A DNA stretch of 64,000 nt from Denitrovibrio sp. (GCA_002869145.1 PKTM01000019.1:66486-130485), one strand, 5' to 3'; shown: positions 1 to 9,629, counted from the stretch's first letter. Translations and numbers: made by a program. The notes: generated by a model from the letters alone, not told the origin.

Positions 1-1197
1 ATAGCTGTCCTTCTGGTTTATAAGCTCTGTTATGTCATGGCAAATAGCAATATACTCGATAATATCTCCATTGCTATTCAAAATAGGCAGTATGGCAGCA
101 CTTATATAATAAGTGTCACCGTTTTTTGATAAATTTTTGATAATACCATTCCAGGGTTTTTTGGCTGATATTGTTATCCACATTTTTTTAAAAAACTGGT
201 CACTATTATCAGGATGTCTGTTTATATTATGCTTACTCCCCACAGCTTCTTCTGCTGAATATCCTGAGACATTGCAAAAATTCTCATTTACATACGTAAT
301 ATATCCGTCTTTATCGGTTTTACTGACAATACTGTTTAAATCAATAGCTTTTTTATAACTTTCAAGCACAGAGATGCTTTCAGAAAGATCGTATGTTCTC
401 TCTTTGGCAAGCTCATCGAGTTTGTTATTTATTTCAATTAGTTTTTTCTCTTTTTCAACCAGTTGGCTGGTATCAGAAACGATGGCCATGTTATAGTCTT
501 CGCCATTATGAGTAAGGACTCTGAGCCTTGCTTCAATATGAAACATGCTTCCGTCTTTACGCTTCAGCATAGCTCTATCAACCATTGTGCCGGCTTTTTC
601 AAGTTCTTTAGAATGCGCTAGGTAATCATCTTCTTCATTTAGCGAAACACGAAAACCATCAACACCAATTTTCTGTAACTCTTCAAGACTGTAGCCTAGT
701 TTTGAAAAAGCTGTATGGTTAGCATATACTATAAATCCGTCGGACATTCTTACAGCAAAAACCATGTCATGAGAGTTGTTTATAAGATTCTGAAGAAGTG
801 CTATTTCATCAGCGGACTCTTTGTCATTTTCGATATTTTTAATAATGGTGGTGCTGAAAAATTTACCGTTATGCTCAAATAAGGCTGGTGAAACTTCAAC
901 AGGGATAAGTTTGCCATTTGCTGACCGGTGAATTGTTTCAAAAGATTTTTCTTTTCGGAATTCATCTGTTTGCATATAGAGCCATTGTTTTTGGAATTTT
1001 TCAAAGGAAGTGTCGTTCACGTCAATATCGTAAACATTCATCTTGAGAAGTTCGCTGACACTGTATCCTATGTATTCACTGGCAGCTTTGTTTGCATAAA
1101 CTATTCCGCCTTCATCATTTACAATGTATATGGGGTGGTTAAGATCATCCAAAGACGAGAAAACAAGCTTTTCTAAGCTGAACATGTTTTTTTCCAT
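1..1197 (-). CDS. Multi-PAS sensory protein, 3' end outside window
   Basis: Reading inward from an ATG at 1197 the frame stays open for 399 codons and runs off the left edge, so only the N-terminal part is visible. Three successive PAS-type sensor modules can be seen at about residues 10-130, 135-255 and 280-395. The third is of the Aer type (SGYS followed by RHPD, KKMW and NGIIKN). A coiled-coil-like linker rich in Glu/Lys separates PAS 2 and 3. No signal peptide or membrane segment is seen, so this part is probably cytoplasmic and could bind haem, FAD or small ligands. The output domain (kinase, GGDEF or MCP) lies outside the window and cannot be told. The PAS calls are good; the ligand and function are unknown. 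Confidence 0.85.
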   Translation of the reverse strand, partial: MEKNMFSLEKLVFSSLDDLNHPIYIVNDEGGIVYANKAASEYIGYSVSELLKMNVYDIDVNDTSFEKFQKQWLYMQTDEFRKEKSFETIHRSANGKLIPVEVSPALFEHNGKFFSTTIIKNIENDKESADEIALLQNLINNSHDMVFAVRMSDGFIVYANHTAFSKLGYSLEELQKIGVDGFRVSLNEEDDYLAHSKELEKAGTMVDRAMLKRKDGSMFHIEARLRVLTHNGEDYNMAIVSDTSQLVEKEKKLIEINNKLDELAKERTYDLSESISVLESYKKAIDLNSIVSKTDKDGYITYVNENFCNVSGYSAEEAVGSKHNINRHPDNSDQFFKKMWITISAKKPWNGIIKNLSKNGDTYYISAAILPILNSNGDIIEYIAICHDITELINQKDSY

Positions 1198-1346
1198 AAA
1201 AGGCCCTACACAAAAATAATAATAATATAATTTTAGTCTAATTATAAACGAAATTCAAGTTTATTAATCAATTTTTTTGTTACTATTACCACTATTACAA
1301 AACATTTACATTTTGTTGTCTGGTTTAACTTTATGGTAGGGTGTGG

Positions 1347-2447
1347 CTACTTCAAGCGATATTTTAAATTAATTATCCTCTGATATGAAGTTTCTATACG
1401 TTTTTCAGTTATCGTGCCATCCTGCACCATCTTTTTGATGATAGATATGACTCTCGGAACTATTTTTTCGTCATAATGCAGGTTGTTGCCGAAAACCAGA
1501 ATATCAACTCCAGCCTCAACAGCTTTTTGTATGGCAGTTTCAAAACCATATTGATTAACAATGGCACCCATCTGCATATCGTCTGAGACAACTACGCCAT
1601 CGAACCCTAGTCTTTGCCGTAAAATCCCTTCAATGGCTTCTTTAGAAAGAGTGGCGGGGTATTGTGGATCTATTTGGCTGTTAAAAACATGCGCAGTCAT
1701 AATTACGTCTGCTTTCCCTTCTGAGATAAGATTCTTATACGGGATAAGCTCTTTCTCTGTCCACGTTTTTGTAACATCAGTGAGCCCTAAGTGAGAATCG
1801 CCCTTTGAGCTGCCGTGTCCGGGGAAATGTTTTAGTGTGCTGAGTATGTTCTGGCTGTGAAGTGCATCAATATAGCTGCCTGCCTGAGCGGTCACTTTTT
1901 CAGGATCATCAGAAAAGCAGCGTTCTTTTTTTGCAATAATAGGATTGTCCAGATTTACACATAGGTCTACCACTGGCGCCATGTTCAGGTTGAACCCTGC
2001 ATCTGCCAGAGTTTTTGCCAGTTTGACAGTTTCATTAAAAGTGAGCTGCAGATCATCATGTCCGCCCAGCTCCATATGAGAGCGGGTTTTTGGAAAGCCG
2101 TACATCTCTTTCAGACGGGCAATAAGACCGCCTTCCTGATCGACAGCTATCAAAAGAGTGCTGTCAGATGCCTTTTGCAGGCTTTTGATCAGTGCTTTCA
2201 CCTGAGAAGGGGACTCAATGTTCCTGTAGCGTTTTGCGCTTACCACATCGTAGTCAAAAAGTATCACTCCGCCGAGGTTGCGTTTTTTGATATCCTGAAT
2301 AATAAAATGGTTCTCATCGACACTCATCCCTTGAAATCCGACCATCATCATCTGTCCTATCTTCTCTTCTAGAGTGGTTGCCGCAAAAACAGAGCAGTTA
2401 ATTATTACAATAAGAAATGTCAGCGATAATTTAAAGAAATTCATCAT
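1347..2447 (-). CDS. nagZ: Secreted beta-N-acetylhexosaminidase, glycoside hydrolase family 3 (NagZ-type)
   Basis: A 366-residue GH3 enzyme expected to remove N-acetylglucosamine from peptidoglycan muropeptides. The KHFPGHG motif lies at residues 206-212. It is followed by Asp217 and His219, the DSH dyad that acts as general acid/base in NagZ enzymes. The SDDMQMG segment near 288-294 carries the nucleophilic Asp. Residues 1-22 form a hydrophobic signal peptide ending VFA, so the enzyme is probably exported, whereas proteobacterial NagZ is cytoplasmic. The gene starts 19 bp after the ABC-F gene stop, on the same strand, and is probably co-transcribed. Two adjacent ATG codons exist (2447 and 2444); the first is used here. 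Confidence 0.9.
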   Translation of the reverse strand: MMNFFKLSLTFLIVIINCSVFAATTLEEKIGQMMMVGFQGMSVDENHFIIQDIKKRNLGGVILFDYDVVSAKRYRNIESPSQVKALIKSLQKASDSTLLIAVDQEGGLIARLKEMYGFPKTRSHMELGGHDDLQLTFNETVKLAKTLADAGFNLNMAPVVDLCVNLDNPIIAKKERCFSDDPEKVTAQAGSYIDALHSQNILSTLKHFPGHGSSKGDSHLGLTDVTKTWTEKELIPYKNLISEGKADVIMTAHVFNSQIDPQYPATLSKEAIEGILRQRLGFDGVVVSDDMQMGAIVNQYGFETAIQKAVEAGVDILVFGNNLHYDEKIVPRVISIIKKMVQDGTITEKRIETSYQRIINLKYRLK

Positions 2448-2466
2448 AAAAACCCCGATTAAGGTG

Positions 2467-4329
2467 TTACCCGTGTTTTTCTAAAAGATATTCATACCTT
2501 TCCATCTTCTCAAGTATGGATTCTTCCAGTTCGTCTATCTTTTGCTGAGCATCAGCCAGCTGGGTATAGTTTGTTCCGCCATCTGCTAGGACAGCCTCAT
2601 ATTCAGCCTTTTCAGCTTCCATCTTCTCTATATCAGGCTCAATGGTTTCAAGCTCCATCTTCTCTTTATAAGTAAGTTTGGTGCTTGGTTTTGACTTCAC
2701 TTCCGGCTTTTCTTTTATCTCTTTTTTAGCAGAAGCTTCACGCTCTTTTCTCTCTTCGACATAGTCATCGTAGTCCCCGGGGAATTTGTCTATATTTCCA
2801 TTGCCGTCAAATACCAGCAGGGAATCTGTGACCCTGTTCATGAATATCCTGTCGTGTGAAACAACCAGCAGACAGCCGGGGAAATCCACAAGAAAATCCT
2901 CCAGCACAGAGAGAGTCTTTATGTCAAGGTCGTTAGTAGGCTCATCAAGTATAAGAAAATTCGGGTTTTGCATAAGGATAAGAACAAGGTGAAGTCTCCG
3001 TTTCTCTCCACCGGAGAGTTTGTGTACAGGGGTGTGATGCATTATAGAAGGGAAGAGGAATTTCTCCAGCATCTGCCCTGCGCTGATGGATTTGCAATTA
3101 GGTAAAATGATATGTTCACGTTCATCTTTGACAACATCTATGAGCCGTTTGTCTGGATTGAGAGCTTTACTGTGCTGGTCAAAAACAGAAAATGAAGTAT
3201 TCACTCCTGTGCGCACTTCCCCAGTGTCTGAAGGTTCCTCTGATGAGATAAGTCTTATGAATGTAGATTTACCGGCTCCGTTCGCCCCAACAATGCCAAG
3301 CCTCTCTTTGTTGCCGAAGGTATATGAAAAAGGCTTTATAACCTGTTTTTCGCCATAGCTTTTGGAAATGTTTTCCACTTCAAGTATCTGCTTGCCGAGT
3401 CTTTTGCCTGAGATCTCCATTTCTATATTTTTCTCTTTCTGGAGCTTAGGGCGGTTCTGCATGTCTGTAATGCGGTCTTTACGGGCTTTTTGCTTAGTAG
3501 ACCTTGCTTTTGCCCCTCTTTTGAGCCATTTTAGCTCGTTGCGCAGGATGTTGCGGATCCGGTCTTCTTCACGGAGTAAACTGTTTTCCATCTCTGTCTT
3601 TTTTTCCAGATAATAAGAATAATTTCCTGCAAAAGTAAAAAGCTGACCTCTGTCTATCTCTATGATGTTATTGCAAATACTGTCTAGAAAGTATCTGTCG
3701 TGTGTTACCATCAGTATTGACTTGCTAGTTTTTGCGAGGTGTGCCTGAAGCCAGTCAACAGTGTCTATGTCCAGATGGTTGGTGGGCTCGTCCAGAATAA
3801 GCAGATTTCCTTCGTCAATGAGTGCCTGAGCCAGAGAAACCTTTTTCAGCATTCCACCGGAGAGCTCTCCCAGTTTCAGCGAAACGTCACTGATGCCCAG
3901 CTCGCTGAGAACTGACTTTACCTCATGTTCATATTGCCAGGCATCAAGCTTCGTCATATCTTCTGTGGTGCTGTCCAGATCTTTGCGGTAGCTTTCGCTG
4001 TCTGACGGGTTGGAACAAAGGTGCTCGTAGTGTCTGATGAGCTTTACCAGTGGAGATTCGCCTGACATTATATGGTCAAGTATAGTGTTTTCCGGGTTGT
4101 GTTCAGGCAGCTGCGAGAGGTAGTTTATCCTGCATTCTTTGTTTCTTGAAACAGTTCCAGAATCTGCGCTTTGTGTCCCTGCGATAATTTTAAGCAGAGT
4201 GGATTTCCCACAGCCATTCACACCAATGAGTGCTGTTTTCTGCCCTTCATCCAGTCCGAGTGAGATGTCAGTAAAGAGGGTTTTGTCACCCATTGTTTTT
4301 GATATTTTATCAATAGAGATAAGGTTCAT
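2467..4329 (-). CDS. ABC-F family ATPase, Uup-like
   Basis: Two ABC ATPase cassettes lie in one 620-residue chain with no membrane segments, the ABC-F plan. Walker A motifs are at about 36-44 (GVNGCGKST) and 348-356 (GANGAGKST). Signature motifs LSGG lie near 156 and 437, and both sites have DEPT Walker B sequences. The linker (about 245-300) is rich in Arg/Lys. Residues 545-620 form a charged coiled-coil tail typical of Uup, which favours Uup over EttA. ABC-F proteins act on ribosomes; Uup has also been linked to DNA branch structures. The nagZ-type gene follows 19 bp downstream. The family is certain, the subfamily less so. Confidence 0.9.
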   Translation of the reverse strand: MNLISIDKISKTMGDKTLFTDISLGLDEGQKTALIGVNGCGKSTLLKIIAGTQSADSGTVSRNKECRINYLSQLPEHNPENTILDHIMSGESPLVKLIRHYEHLCSNPSDSESYRKDLDSTTEDMTKLDAWQYEHEVKSVLSELGISDVSLKLGELSGGMLKKVSLAQALIDEGNLLILDEPTNHLDIDTVDWLQAHLAKTSKSILMVTHDRYFLDSICNNIIEIDRGQLFTFAGNYSYYLEKKTEMENSLLREEDRIRNILRNELKWLKRGAKARSTKQKARKDRITDMQNRPKLQKEKNIEMEISGKRLGKQILEVENISKSYGEKQVIKPFSYTFGNKERLGIVGANGAGKSTFIRLISSEEPSDTGEVRTGVNTSFSVFDQHSKALNPDKRLIDVVKDEREHIILPNCKSISAGQMLEKFLFPSIMHHTPVHKLSGGEKRRLHLVLILMQNPNFLILDEPTNDLDIKTLSVLEDFLVDFPGCLLVVSHDRIFMNRVTDSLLVFDGNGNIDKFPGDYDDYVEERKEREASAKKEIKEKPEVKSKPSTKLTYKEKMELETIEPDIEKMEAEKAEYEAVLADGGTNYTQLADAQQKIDELEESILEKMERYEYLLEKHG

Positions 4330-4395
4330 ATGGCGGGCATGATAGCAAAGTTTTAAGTTTTGGACAATTAATTGTGTGTTGCATACTGATAATAA

Positions 4396-4755
4396 TTAAT
4401 TTTTGATCTGAATATTTATGAAAAGATTTTCGGTGGCTTCCTGAATATCAGGAATATCTGGGTTTTTAAGATCGTAATCATCCAGATAAGCCTTGTTGTT
4501 TTTGGCCAGCAGTTCACATTCGTCTCTAGTGTTGCCTTGAGCCACACAGTCTTTTCTGGAGAAGGTTATGCGGATTTTTTTGTTATCTTCTAAAACTTCT
4601 TCCCCCATGTTTTTTAATTGCGGAGGCTTATTCGCATACTGCTCAACTTTCTCTTTAACAATATCGTTTTTCATGCTTTCAAGCGTTATAGGGGACTCTG
4701 CTGCATTAGCAAAAAACCATACAAAAATTAGCGGGACTATTAAAATTTTATTCAT
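4396..4755 (-). CDS. Small secreted protein, function unknown
   Basis: A 119-residue protein that I do not recognise. Residues 1-19 look like a cleavable signal peptide (hydrophobic core, ending FANA), so the product is probably periplasmic. The mature part is charged and contains two Cys about 11 residues apart (DCVAQ and DECELL), which could form a disulfide in the periplasm. An upstream in-frame ATG at 4791 would add 12 residues in front of the signal peptide and is less likely. It is transcribed divergently from the Cache-CheD lipoprotein; about 150 bp between them could hold both promoters. Confidence 0.6.
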   Translation of the reverse strand: MNKILIVPLIFVWFFANAAESPITLESMKNDIVKEKVEQYANKPPQLKNMGEEVLEDNKKIRITFSRKDCVAQGNTRDECELLAKNNKAYLDDYDLKNPDIPDIQEATENLFINIQIKN

Positions 4756-4903
4756 TATTTTATAAAATATGTATATGTATAAAAAGCGCAATGCTGTCTT
4801 TTATTAGTTAAGAAGCAGATTTTTAATGTAGTCTGGACAATAGTTCTAATAAAATCGTTTTTAGCGTGTTAATATATGTAAAATTTTTATATAGGAATTA
4901 TCT

Positions 4904-6370
4904 ATGAAAGCAAAGTGGCTACTGCTTATAATAATTTGCCTTATGACTGTTGGTTGTGGATCAGAAAAAACGACTATTATGGAGTACTACTACTCACAGC
5001 TTGATAATATAAGAGAGACCAAATATTCCGAGCTCACTTCATATCTGGATAATGTACGCAGTAATGCTAAGGCTGTTGAAAACGACGAGAGCATGAAAAC
5101 ATATTTTACTGATAAGTATGCTCTTTACGCGGAACATAAAAAAACTGGTTATGAAGAAGAGGATTATGAAAAACTCTTCTCCCTCAGAAACAGTATCGAA
5201 AACAGATACATCGAGAAGTATCTGATATTTCATGATGTTCTTTTCATCCACTCAGAAGGTGATATCTTTTATACGGTTAAGAGAGATGATGATTATCACA
5301 AAAACATATTCGAAGGCGAACTTGCAAATACCAGACTTTCTGAAGTACTTAAGGGTGAAAAACCAGAAGCGTTTGTAGATTATGATTATTATTTTGTTAA
5401 TGGGGATGTGTTTGCTTTTTTTGTTGAACCTGTGATTATAAATGGCAAACAAGCTGGATGGTTTGTTTTTCAGTTTGGTATCAATAAGATAAATAGTATT
5501 TTCAGCAAAGATGATGTGCTGGGTAAAACTGGGGAAGTTTTTCTTGTGAATAAAGATGCAGTTATGCTTACAGACTCAAAATTTGTTGCAAATTCGACTA
5601 TATTAAACAAACACCTTTCACAAGAAAACATAAGCCAAAAGTTTGAAGAGGTTCAAGGTCACAAGGTTGTTATTGACTACAGAGGCCGGGAAGCAGTGAC
5701 ATCGTTTAAAGTGGTTACTGTTATGGGGAATGACTGGCTTCTCATAGCAAAGATTGACCGGGACGAAATATTAACTGAGGATTATAGAAAACAGGAAAAA
5801 AATATATGGAAAGACTTTTTGATGCAGGTAGAGAAGACCAAAATGGAATATCCTTCAGAAGAGTATGATTTTGCTCAGAATATTTCTGTTGACATAGATG
5901 AGTTTAAACGTGCCTCAGACGGCGAAATTCTTTATACCCATGGTGTTTCTTACTGCACAGTTGTCATAATAAGCCTTAAGGGTGAGTTTGCATATATGGG
6001 TCACATCAGCGCATATGACAAAATGTATGGCGGTATACAGACAGATATTCTTACCAGAGTGCTTGATCGCATAGATAATTTTGACCTGCTGGACTATAAA
6101 AAACGGGACGTAGAGGTTCGGGTGGTTTCACCTAGAATCATGTTTTCAGAAAATGTGGTAAACACACTTCTTGACTGGGGTGTTCTTTTGCCTCAGATAA
6201 AAATTGCAACAAACGAAGATGCCAGATATGTGAGTCTGTATCACGATTATGAGAACGGTAAAACTTTCACTGAATGGCACTACAACAGCAGGGTAAATAA
6301 TTTGCGGACCAACCTGACCAAAGTAGAAAATTTGCTGGAAATTTATGAGCAGCACTACAGCAGGATGTAA
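4904..6370 (+). CDS. Lipoprotein with Cache-type sensor and CheD-like domain
   Basis: A 488-residue protein. Residues 1-17 are a signal peptide ending in a lipobox-like MTVGC (Cys18), so it is probably an exported lipoprotein. Residues about 25-290 resemble a double Cache sensor (coiled N-terminal helix, then two alpha/beta modules, including GKTGEVFLVN near 207). Residues about 310-488 resemble chemoreceptor deamidase CheD. Thr345, Cys351 and His367 have nearly the spacing of the CheD catalytic Thr-Cys-His. The following region keeps an NVVNTLLDWGVLLP helix and a DARYVSLYHDYENGK end that match the CheD C-terminus. No second membrane segment separates the two domains, so both would lie outside the cytoplasm, which is odd for CheD. 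It may instead be a signalling or peptidase-like cysteine hydrolase. The Cache call is fairly safe, the CheD call is by eye. Confidence 0.7.
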   Translation: MKAKWLLLIIICLMTVGCGSEKTTIMEYYYSQLDNIRETKYSELTSYLDNVRSNAKAVENDESMKTYFTDKYALYAEHKKTGYEEEDYEKLFSLRNSIENRYIEKYLIFHDVLFIHSEGDIFYTVKRDDDYHKNIFEGELANTRLSEVLKGEKPEAFVDYDYYFVNGDVFAFFVEPVIINGKQAGWFVFQFGINKINSIFSKDDVLGKTGEVFLVNKDAVMLTDSKFVANSTILNKHLSQENISQKFEEVQGHKVVIDYRGREAVTSFKVVTVMGNDWLLIAKIDRDEILTEDYRKQEKNIWKDFLMQVEKTKMEYPSEEYDFAQNISVDIDEFKRASDGEILYTHGVSYCTVVIISLKGEFAYMGHISAYDKMYGGIQTDILTRVLDRIDNFDLLDYKKRDVEVRVVSPRIMFSENVVNTLLDWGVLLPQIKIATNEDARYVSLYHDYENGKTFTEWHYNSRVNNLRTNLTKVENLLEIYEQHYSRM

Positions 6371-6450
6371 TAAATTTTAAAAACTTACACAGACCTATTA
6401 AAATAGTCACAAATGAAGCGAAAAATTTTAATAAGTGTTAGTATTTATTT

Positions 6451-7194
6451 ATGGTTAGATTAATAGTTTGCATGTTCATCTTTTTATTAGTTCCTTTTGA
6501 TTCCTATGCTGTTGATGCACGGGATATCGTCGAAAGATCATATAATTACATGAGAGGGGAGACCTCGTTTGCCAGGGTGCGCATGCGTATCCACAGGCCT
6601 GATTACGAGCGCAAAATGACTCTCAACTCATGGTCAAAAGGGCGTTCGAATGCACTTTTTGTCATTACCAGCCCAAAAAAGGATTCCGGCAGCGGCACGC
6701 TTAAGAAAGGCCGTCAGATGTGGACATATAATCCTAAAATAAATCGTGTGATAAAGCTTCCGCCTTCTATGATGAGCCAATCCTGGATGGGTTCTGATTT
6801 TTCAAACAATGACCTGTCTAAAACCGAAAGCATGATAGACGATTATACCCATGAAATTACTGGTGCAGGAAAAAACTCTGACCAGAAGACATTCACTATT
6901 GTAAGCATTCCAAAGCCCGATGCTCCGGTTGTGTGGGGCTCAGTGCAGATGGAGATACGTGAAGACGGTATTCTACTTGCCCAGCGTTTTTTAGATCAGG
7001 AAGGTGTACCTGTTAAGGAGCTTGTGACAAGCGGGATAAAAAAGATGGGCGGAAAGCTTTTTCCTTCCAGATGGACTATGATAAACCTTGAAGAACACGA
7101 TAGGTTTACTGAAATAGTTTACGAAGAGCTTCAGTTCGGCATAGAGCTTTCTGACAGGATTTTCACCACTACCTATATGAAAAACCAGAGGTAG
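6451..7194 (+). CDS. LolA-like outer-membrane lipoprotein-sorting protein
   Basis: A 247-residue periplasmic protein with signal peptide at 1-20 (core LIVCMFIFLLV, ending SYA). The rest fits the LolA/LolB-like fold of the COG2834 type: a half barrel that carries a lipid or lipidated cargo across the periplasm. Typical features are the KDSGSGTLKKGRQMWTYNP segment (about 70-90) and a late FPSRWTM strand. It ends 2 bp before the first permease gene, so it belongs to the Lol-like cassette that follows. It could hand cargo from the ABC transporter to the barrel protein at 10288-11559. Cargo is not known. Confidence 0.8.
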   Translation: MVRLIVCMFIFLLVPFDSYAVDARDIVERSYNYMRGETSFARVRMRIHRPDYERKMTLNSWSKGRSNALFVITSPKKDSGSGTLKKGRQMWTYNPKINRVIKLPPSMMSQSWMGSDFSNNDLSKTESMIDDYTHEITGAGKNSDQKTFTIVSIPKPDAPVVWGSVQMEIREDGILLAQRFLDQEGVPVKELVTSGIKKMGGKLFPSRWTMINLEEHDRFTEIVYEELQFGIELSDRIFTTTYMKNQR

Positions 7195-7196
7195 TC

Positions 7197-8402
7197 ATGA
7201 CTGACGTATTGATATCCTGGCGCAATGTCTGGCGTAATCCCCGCAGGTCGCTGCTGACCATATTGACTATAGCTTTTGCGGCGGCTCTTCTTGTTTTTAT
7301 GCTCTCGTTTCAGTTTGGAACCTACGACCAGATGATAAACTCTTCCGTAAAACTTTCATCAGGACACCTTCAGATAATGGCTGACGGCTATCACAAAAAA
7401 GAAAAGGTGAGGCTTGTTGTGGAAAATCCTGAAAAATACACAGAAGCCCTCAGGAAAAACCAAAACGTAAAAAGCTTTACACGCAGAAGCGAGGCCTTTG
7501 TGATAGCCGAATCAGGTGAAATGACAGCAGGAGTTATGCTTATAGGTGTGGATGCTGAAGGTGAAAAGCGCGTCTCCGAGATAGATGAGCGAATTATAAA
7601 AGGCACATATCTTTCAGATGGCAAAGCAGTGGTCGGATATCTTCTGGCAGAAAAACTGAAGCTTGAAACAGGCAGTGAGATAACAGTCATTGGACAAGCT
7701 CGTGACGGGTCTGTGGCAGCATTGGTACTCACTGTGTCTGGTATTTTCAAAACAGGCTACGAGGAATATGACCGGAATGTCATGATGATGGACATTGATT
7801 CTTTTGGCGAGGCATTTTACATGCGGGGCGCTGTGCACAGGATAGTTGTTATGGCAAACAGCACAAAAAGCATTGAGCCGATTGAAAACGACATGGCGGT
7901 AAACTTTAAAGATGTAAAGATATACACCTGGCATGAGCTTACCCCGGGGCTCAAGCAGAGCATAGAACTGGACATGGTAAGCGGATTTATTATGTATGCC
8001 GTGCTTGTTATTGTGGTTGCTTTCAGCATTATAAACACATTTTTTATGACAGTCTTTGAACGTACTAAGGAGTTCGGCGTTCTTATGTCGCTTGGTACCT
8101 CTGCAAAAAGGCTTATATATATCATTATCACAGAATCAGTTTTCATAACACTTCTAGGGCTGGCCGCAGGAGTATTTGCTGGTGCAGCGGTAACTCTATA
8201 TTTCTCTGATGCAGGTATACAGATACAGGGTATGGAGCTTATGGAGCAGTATGGGCTTTCCGGTGCGCTTTATCCAAAACTGTCTGCTTTATCACTGCTG
8301 CTTGGACCTGCGCTTGTTGCTGGAGTAACACTGTTTTCTGCAGTTTTGCCTGCTTTTCGAATCATCCGCTTAAAGCCCGCTGATGCACTGAAGGGGGTGT
8401 GA
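7197..8402 (+). CDS. ABC transporter permease, FtsX/LolE-MacB type (first)
   Basis: A 401-residue permease with one N-terminal membrane segment (about 20-42), a large periplasmic domain (about 43-265) and three C-terminal segments (about 270-295, 315-345, 360-390), the FtsX/MacB layout. It opens with the SWRNVWRNPRRSLLT motif common to this family, and has the FERTKEFGVLMSLG cytoplasmic loop that contacts the ATPase. It lies between the LolA-like gene (2 bp gap) and a second, different permease (1 bp gap), implying a heterodimer like LolCE. Such transporters use ATP on the cytoplasmic side to push periplasmic cargo rather than to move it through the membrane. Confidence 0.88.
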   Translation: MTDVLISWRNVWRNPRRSLLTILTIAFAAALLVFMLSFQFGTYDQMINSSVKLSSGHLQIMADGYHKKEKVRLVVENPEKYTEALRKNQNVKSFTRRSEAFVIAESGEMTAGVMLIGVDAEGEKRVSEIDERIIKGTYLSDGKAVVGYLLAEKLKLETGSEITVIGQARDGSVAALVLTVSGIFKTGYEEYDRNVMMMDIDSFGEAFYMRGAVHRIVVMANSTKSIEPIENDMAVNFKDVKIYTWHELTPGLKQSIELDMVSGFIMYAVLVIVVAFSIINTFFMTVFERTKEFGVLMSLGTSAKRLIYIIITESVFITLLGLAAGVFAGAAVTLYFSDAGIQIQGMELMEQYGLSGALYPKLSALSLLLGPALVAGVTLFSAVLPAFRIIRLKPADALKGV

Positions 8403-8403
8403 T

Positions 8404-9621
8404 TTGACTATGGCGTGGCGCAATATATGGCGCAGCAAGAGACGAACACTAGTTATTATTTCAGCGGTTTTCATAGGTGTTGCCAGTATGGTGTTCTTGT
8501 CTGCTATCTCCAGGGGGATGGTGTACAGCATGGTTGAAAACAGTATAAATAATTTCACAGGACACATACTTATTCGTGATGCTGATTTTGTTTCTGACCC
8601 TGTTGTAGAAAACAGGATAAAGGATGCCGAAAGCATTGCTGAAAGGGTGAAAAACGAGCTTCCAGAAGCGAAAGTTGTAAAGCGGATAAGGCTTAATGCG
8701 GTTTTGAACACTGCCAGAAACACCGAGGGTGTCAGTCTGGTCGGTATTTACATTAACAAAGAAGAAGACGCTTCTTTTATTGGCTCTGCGCCTCTTGAAG
8801 GGAGTGGTCTGAAAAACGACAATGCTATACTTATAGGTAGAGCTTTGTCGGAGAAGATAGGGCTTGGGCAGGGTAAAAAAGTCATTATCAGTATGCAGAG
8901 TGCCGAAGGCGAGACTGTATCCAGAGCATATCGTATAGCAGGTATATATGATGCTGGGCAGGAGCAACTTGAAAAGCGTTACGTTTTTGTGACATATAAC
9001 TCATCAGAAAAAATGCTAAGTGTGCATGGCGATGCCACAGAGATAAGTATCATACTGCCTGAAAATGATGTCGAATCCGATATCTATTCCGCTTATTCAG
9101 AAGAACTAAAAGCTGTTTTGGATAAAAAGTATTCTGTGATGAGCTGGCGTGAGGTTATGCCTGCACTCTCCTCATACCTTGACCTGTTTGACAGTTTTAT
9201 GCTCATCTGGTATCTGGTTGTTTTTATAGCTATGGGTTTTGGCATTGTTAATACTATCCTGATGGCTGTTTATGAACGCATAAGAGAATTTGGTCTTATA
9301 CGTGCTTTGGGTGTTAAGTGGACAGGTATCTTCCGCATGGTTGTTGCCGAGACATCTCTCATAATCCTTTTAGGGCTCGCCGCAGGAAATATTGCCGGGC
9401 TTTTGCTTGTATGGTATTTCTCTTCGGGAGGGCTTGACCTTACTCAGTTTGCAAAAGGTGTGGAGATGTTTGGTGTCAGTAGGGTGGTTTACCCTGTTTT
9501 AACATTTGGAGATATTCTTATGACTGATGCTACTGTGCTTATACTTGGCTTGATAATATCGCTTTATCCGGCTTATAAAGCGTGCAGTTTTACCCCCGTT
9601 CAGACAATGCGGGATATGTGA
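8404..9621 (+). CDS. ABC transporter permease, FtsX/LolE-MacB type (second)
   Basis: A 405-residue permease with the same four-segment plan as its upstream neighbour: N-terminal segment about 15-38, periplasmic domain, then three C-terminal segments. AWRNIWRSKRRTLV opens it and YERIREFGLIRALG is the coupling loop. The start is a TTG at 8404 or the ATG two codons later (8410); a GGGGGT stretch about 10 bases upstream serves as ribosome site for either. It is clearly diverged from the first permease, so the pair probably forms a heterodimer. The ATPase gene starts 8 bp after its stop. Confidence 0.87.
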   Translation: MTMAWRNIWRSKRRTLVIISAVFIGVASMVFLSAISRGMVYSMVENSINNFTGHILIRDADFVSDPVVENRIKDAESIAERVKNELPEAKVVKRIRLNAVLNTARNTEGVSLVGIYINKEEDASFIGSAPLEGSGLKNDNAILIGRALSEKIGLGQGKKVIISMQSAEGETVSRAYRIAGIYDAGQEQLEKRYVFVTYNSSEKMLSVHGDATEISIILPENDVESDIYSAYSEELKAVLDKKYSVMSWREVMPALSSYLDLFDSFMLIWYLVVFIAMGFGIVNTILMAVYERIREFGLIRALGVKWTGIFRMVVAETSLIILLGLAAGNIAGLLLVWYFSSGGLDLTQFAKGVEMFGVSRVVYPVLTFGDILMTDATVLILGLIISLYPAYKACSFTPVQTMRDM

Positions 9622-9629
9622 GGTGAAAT

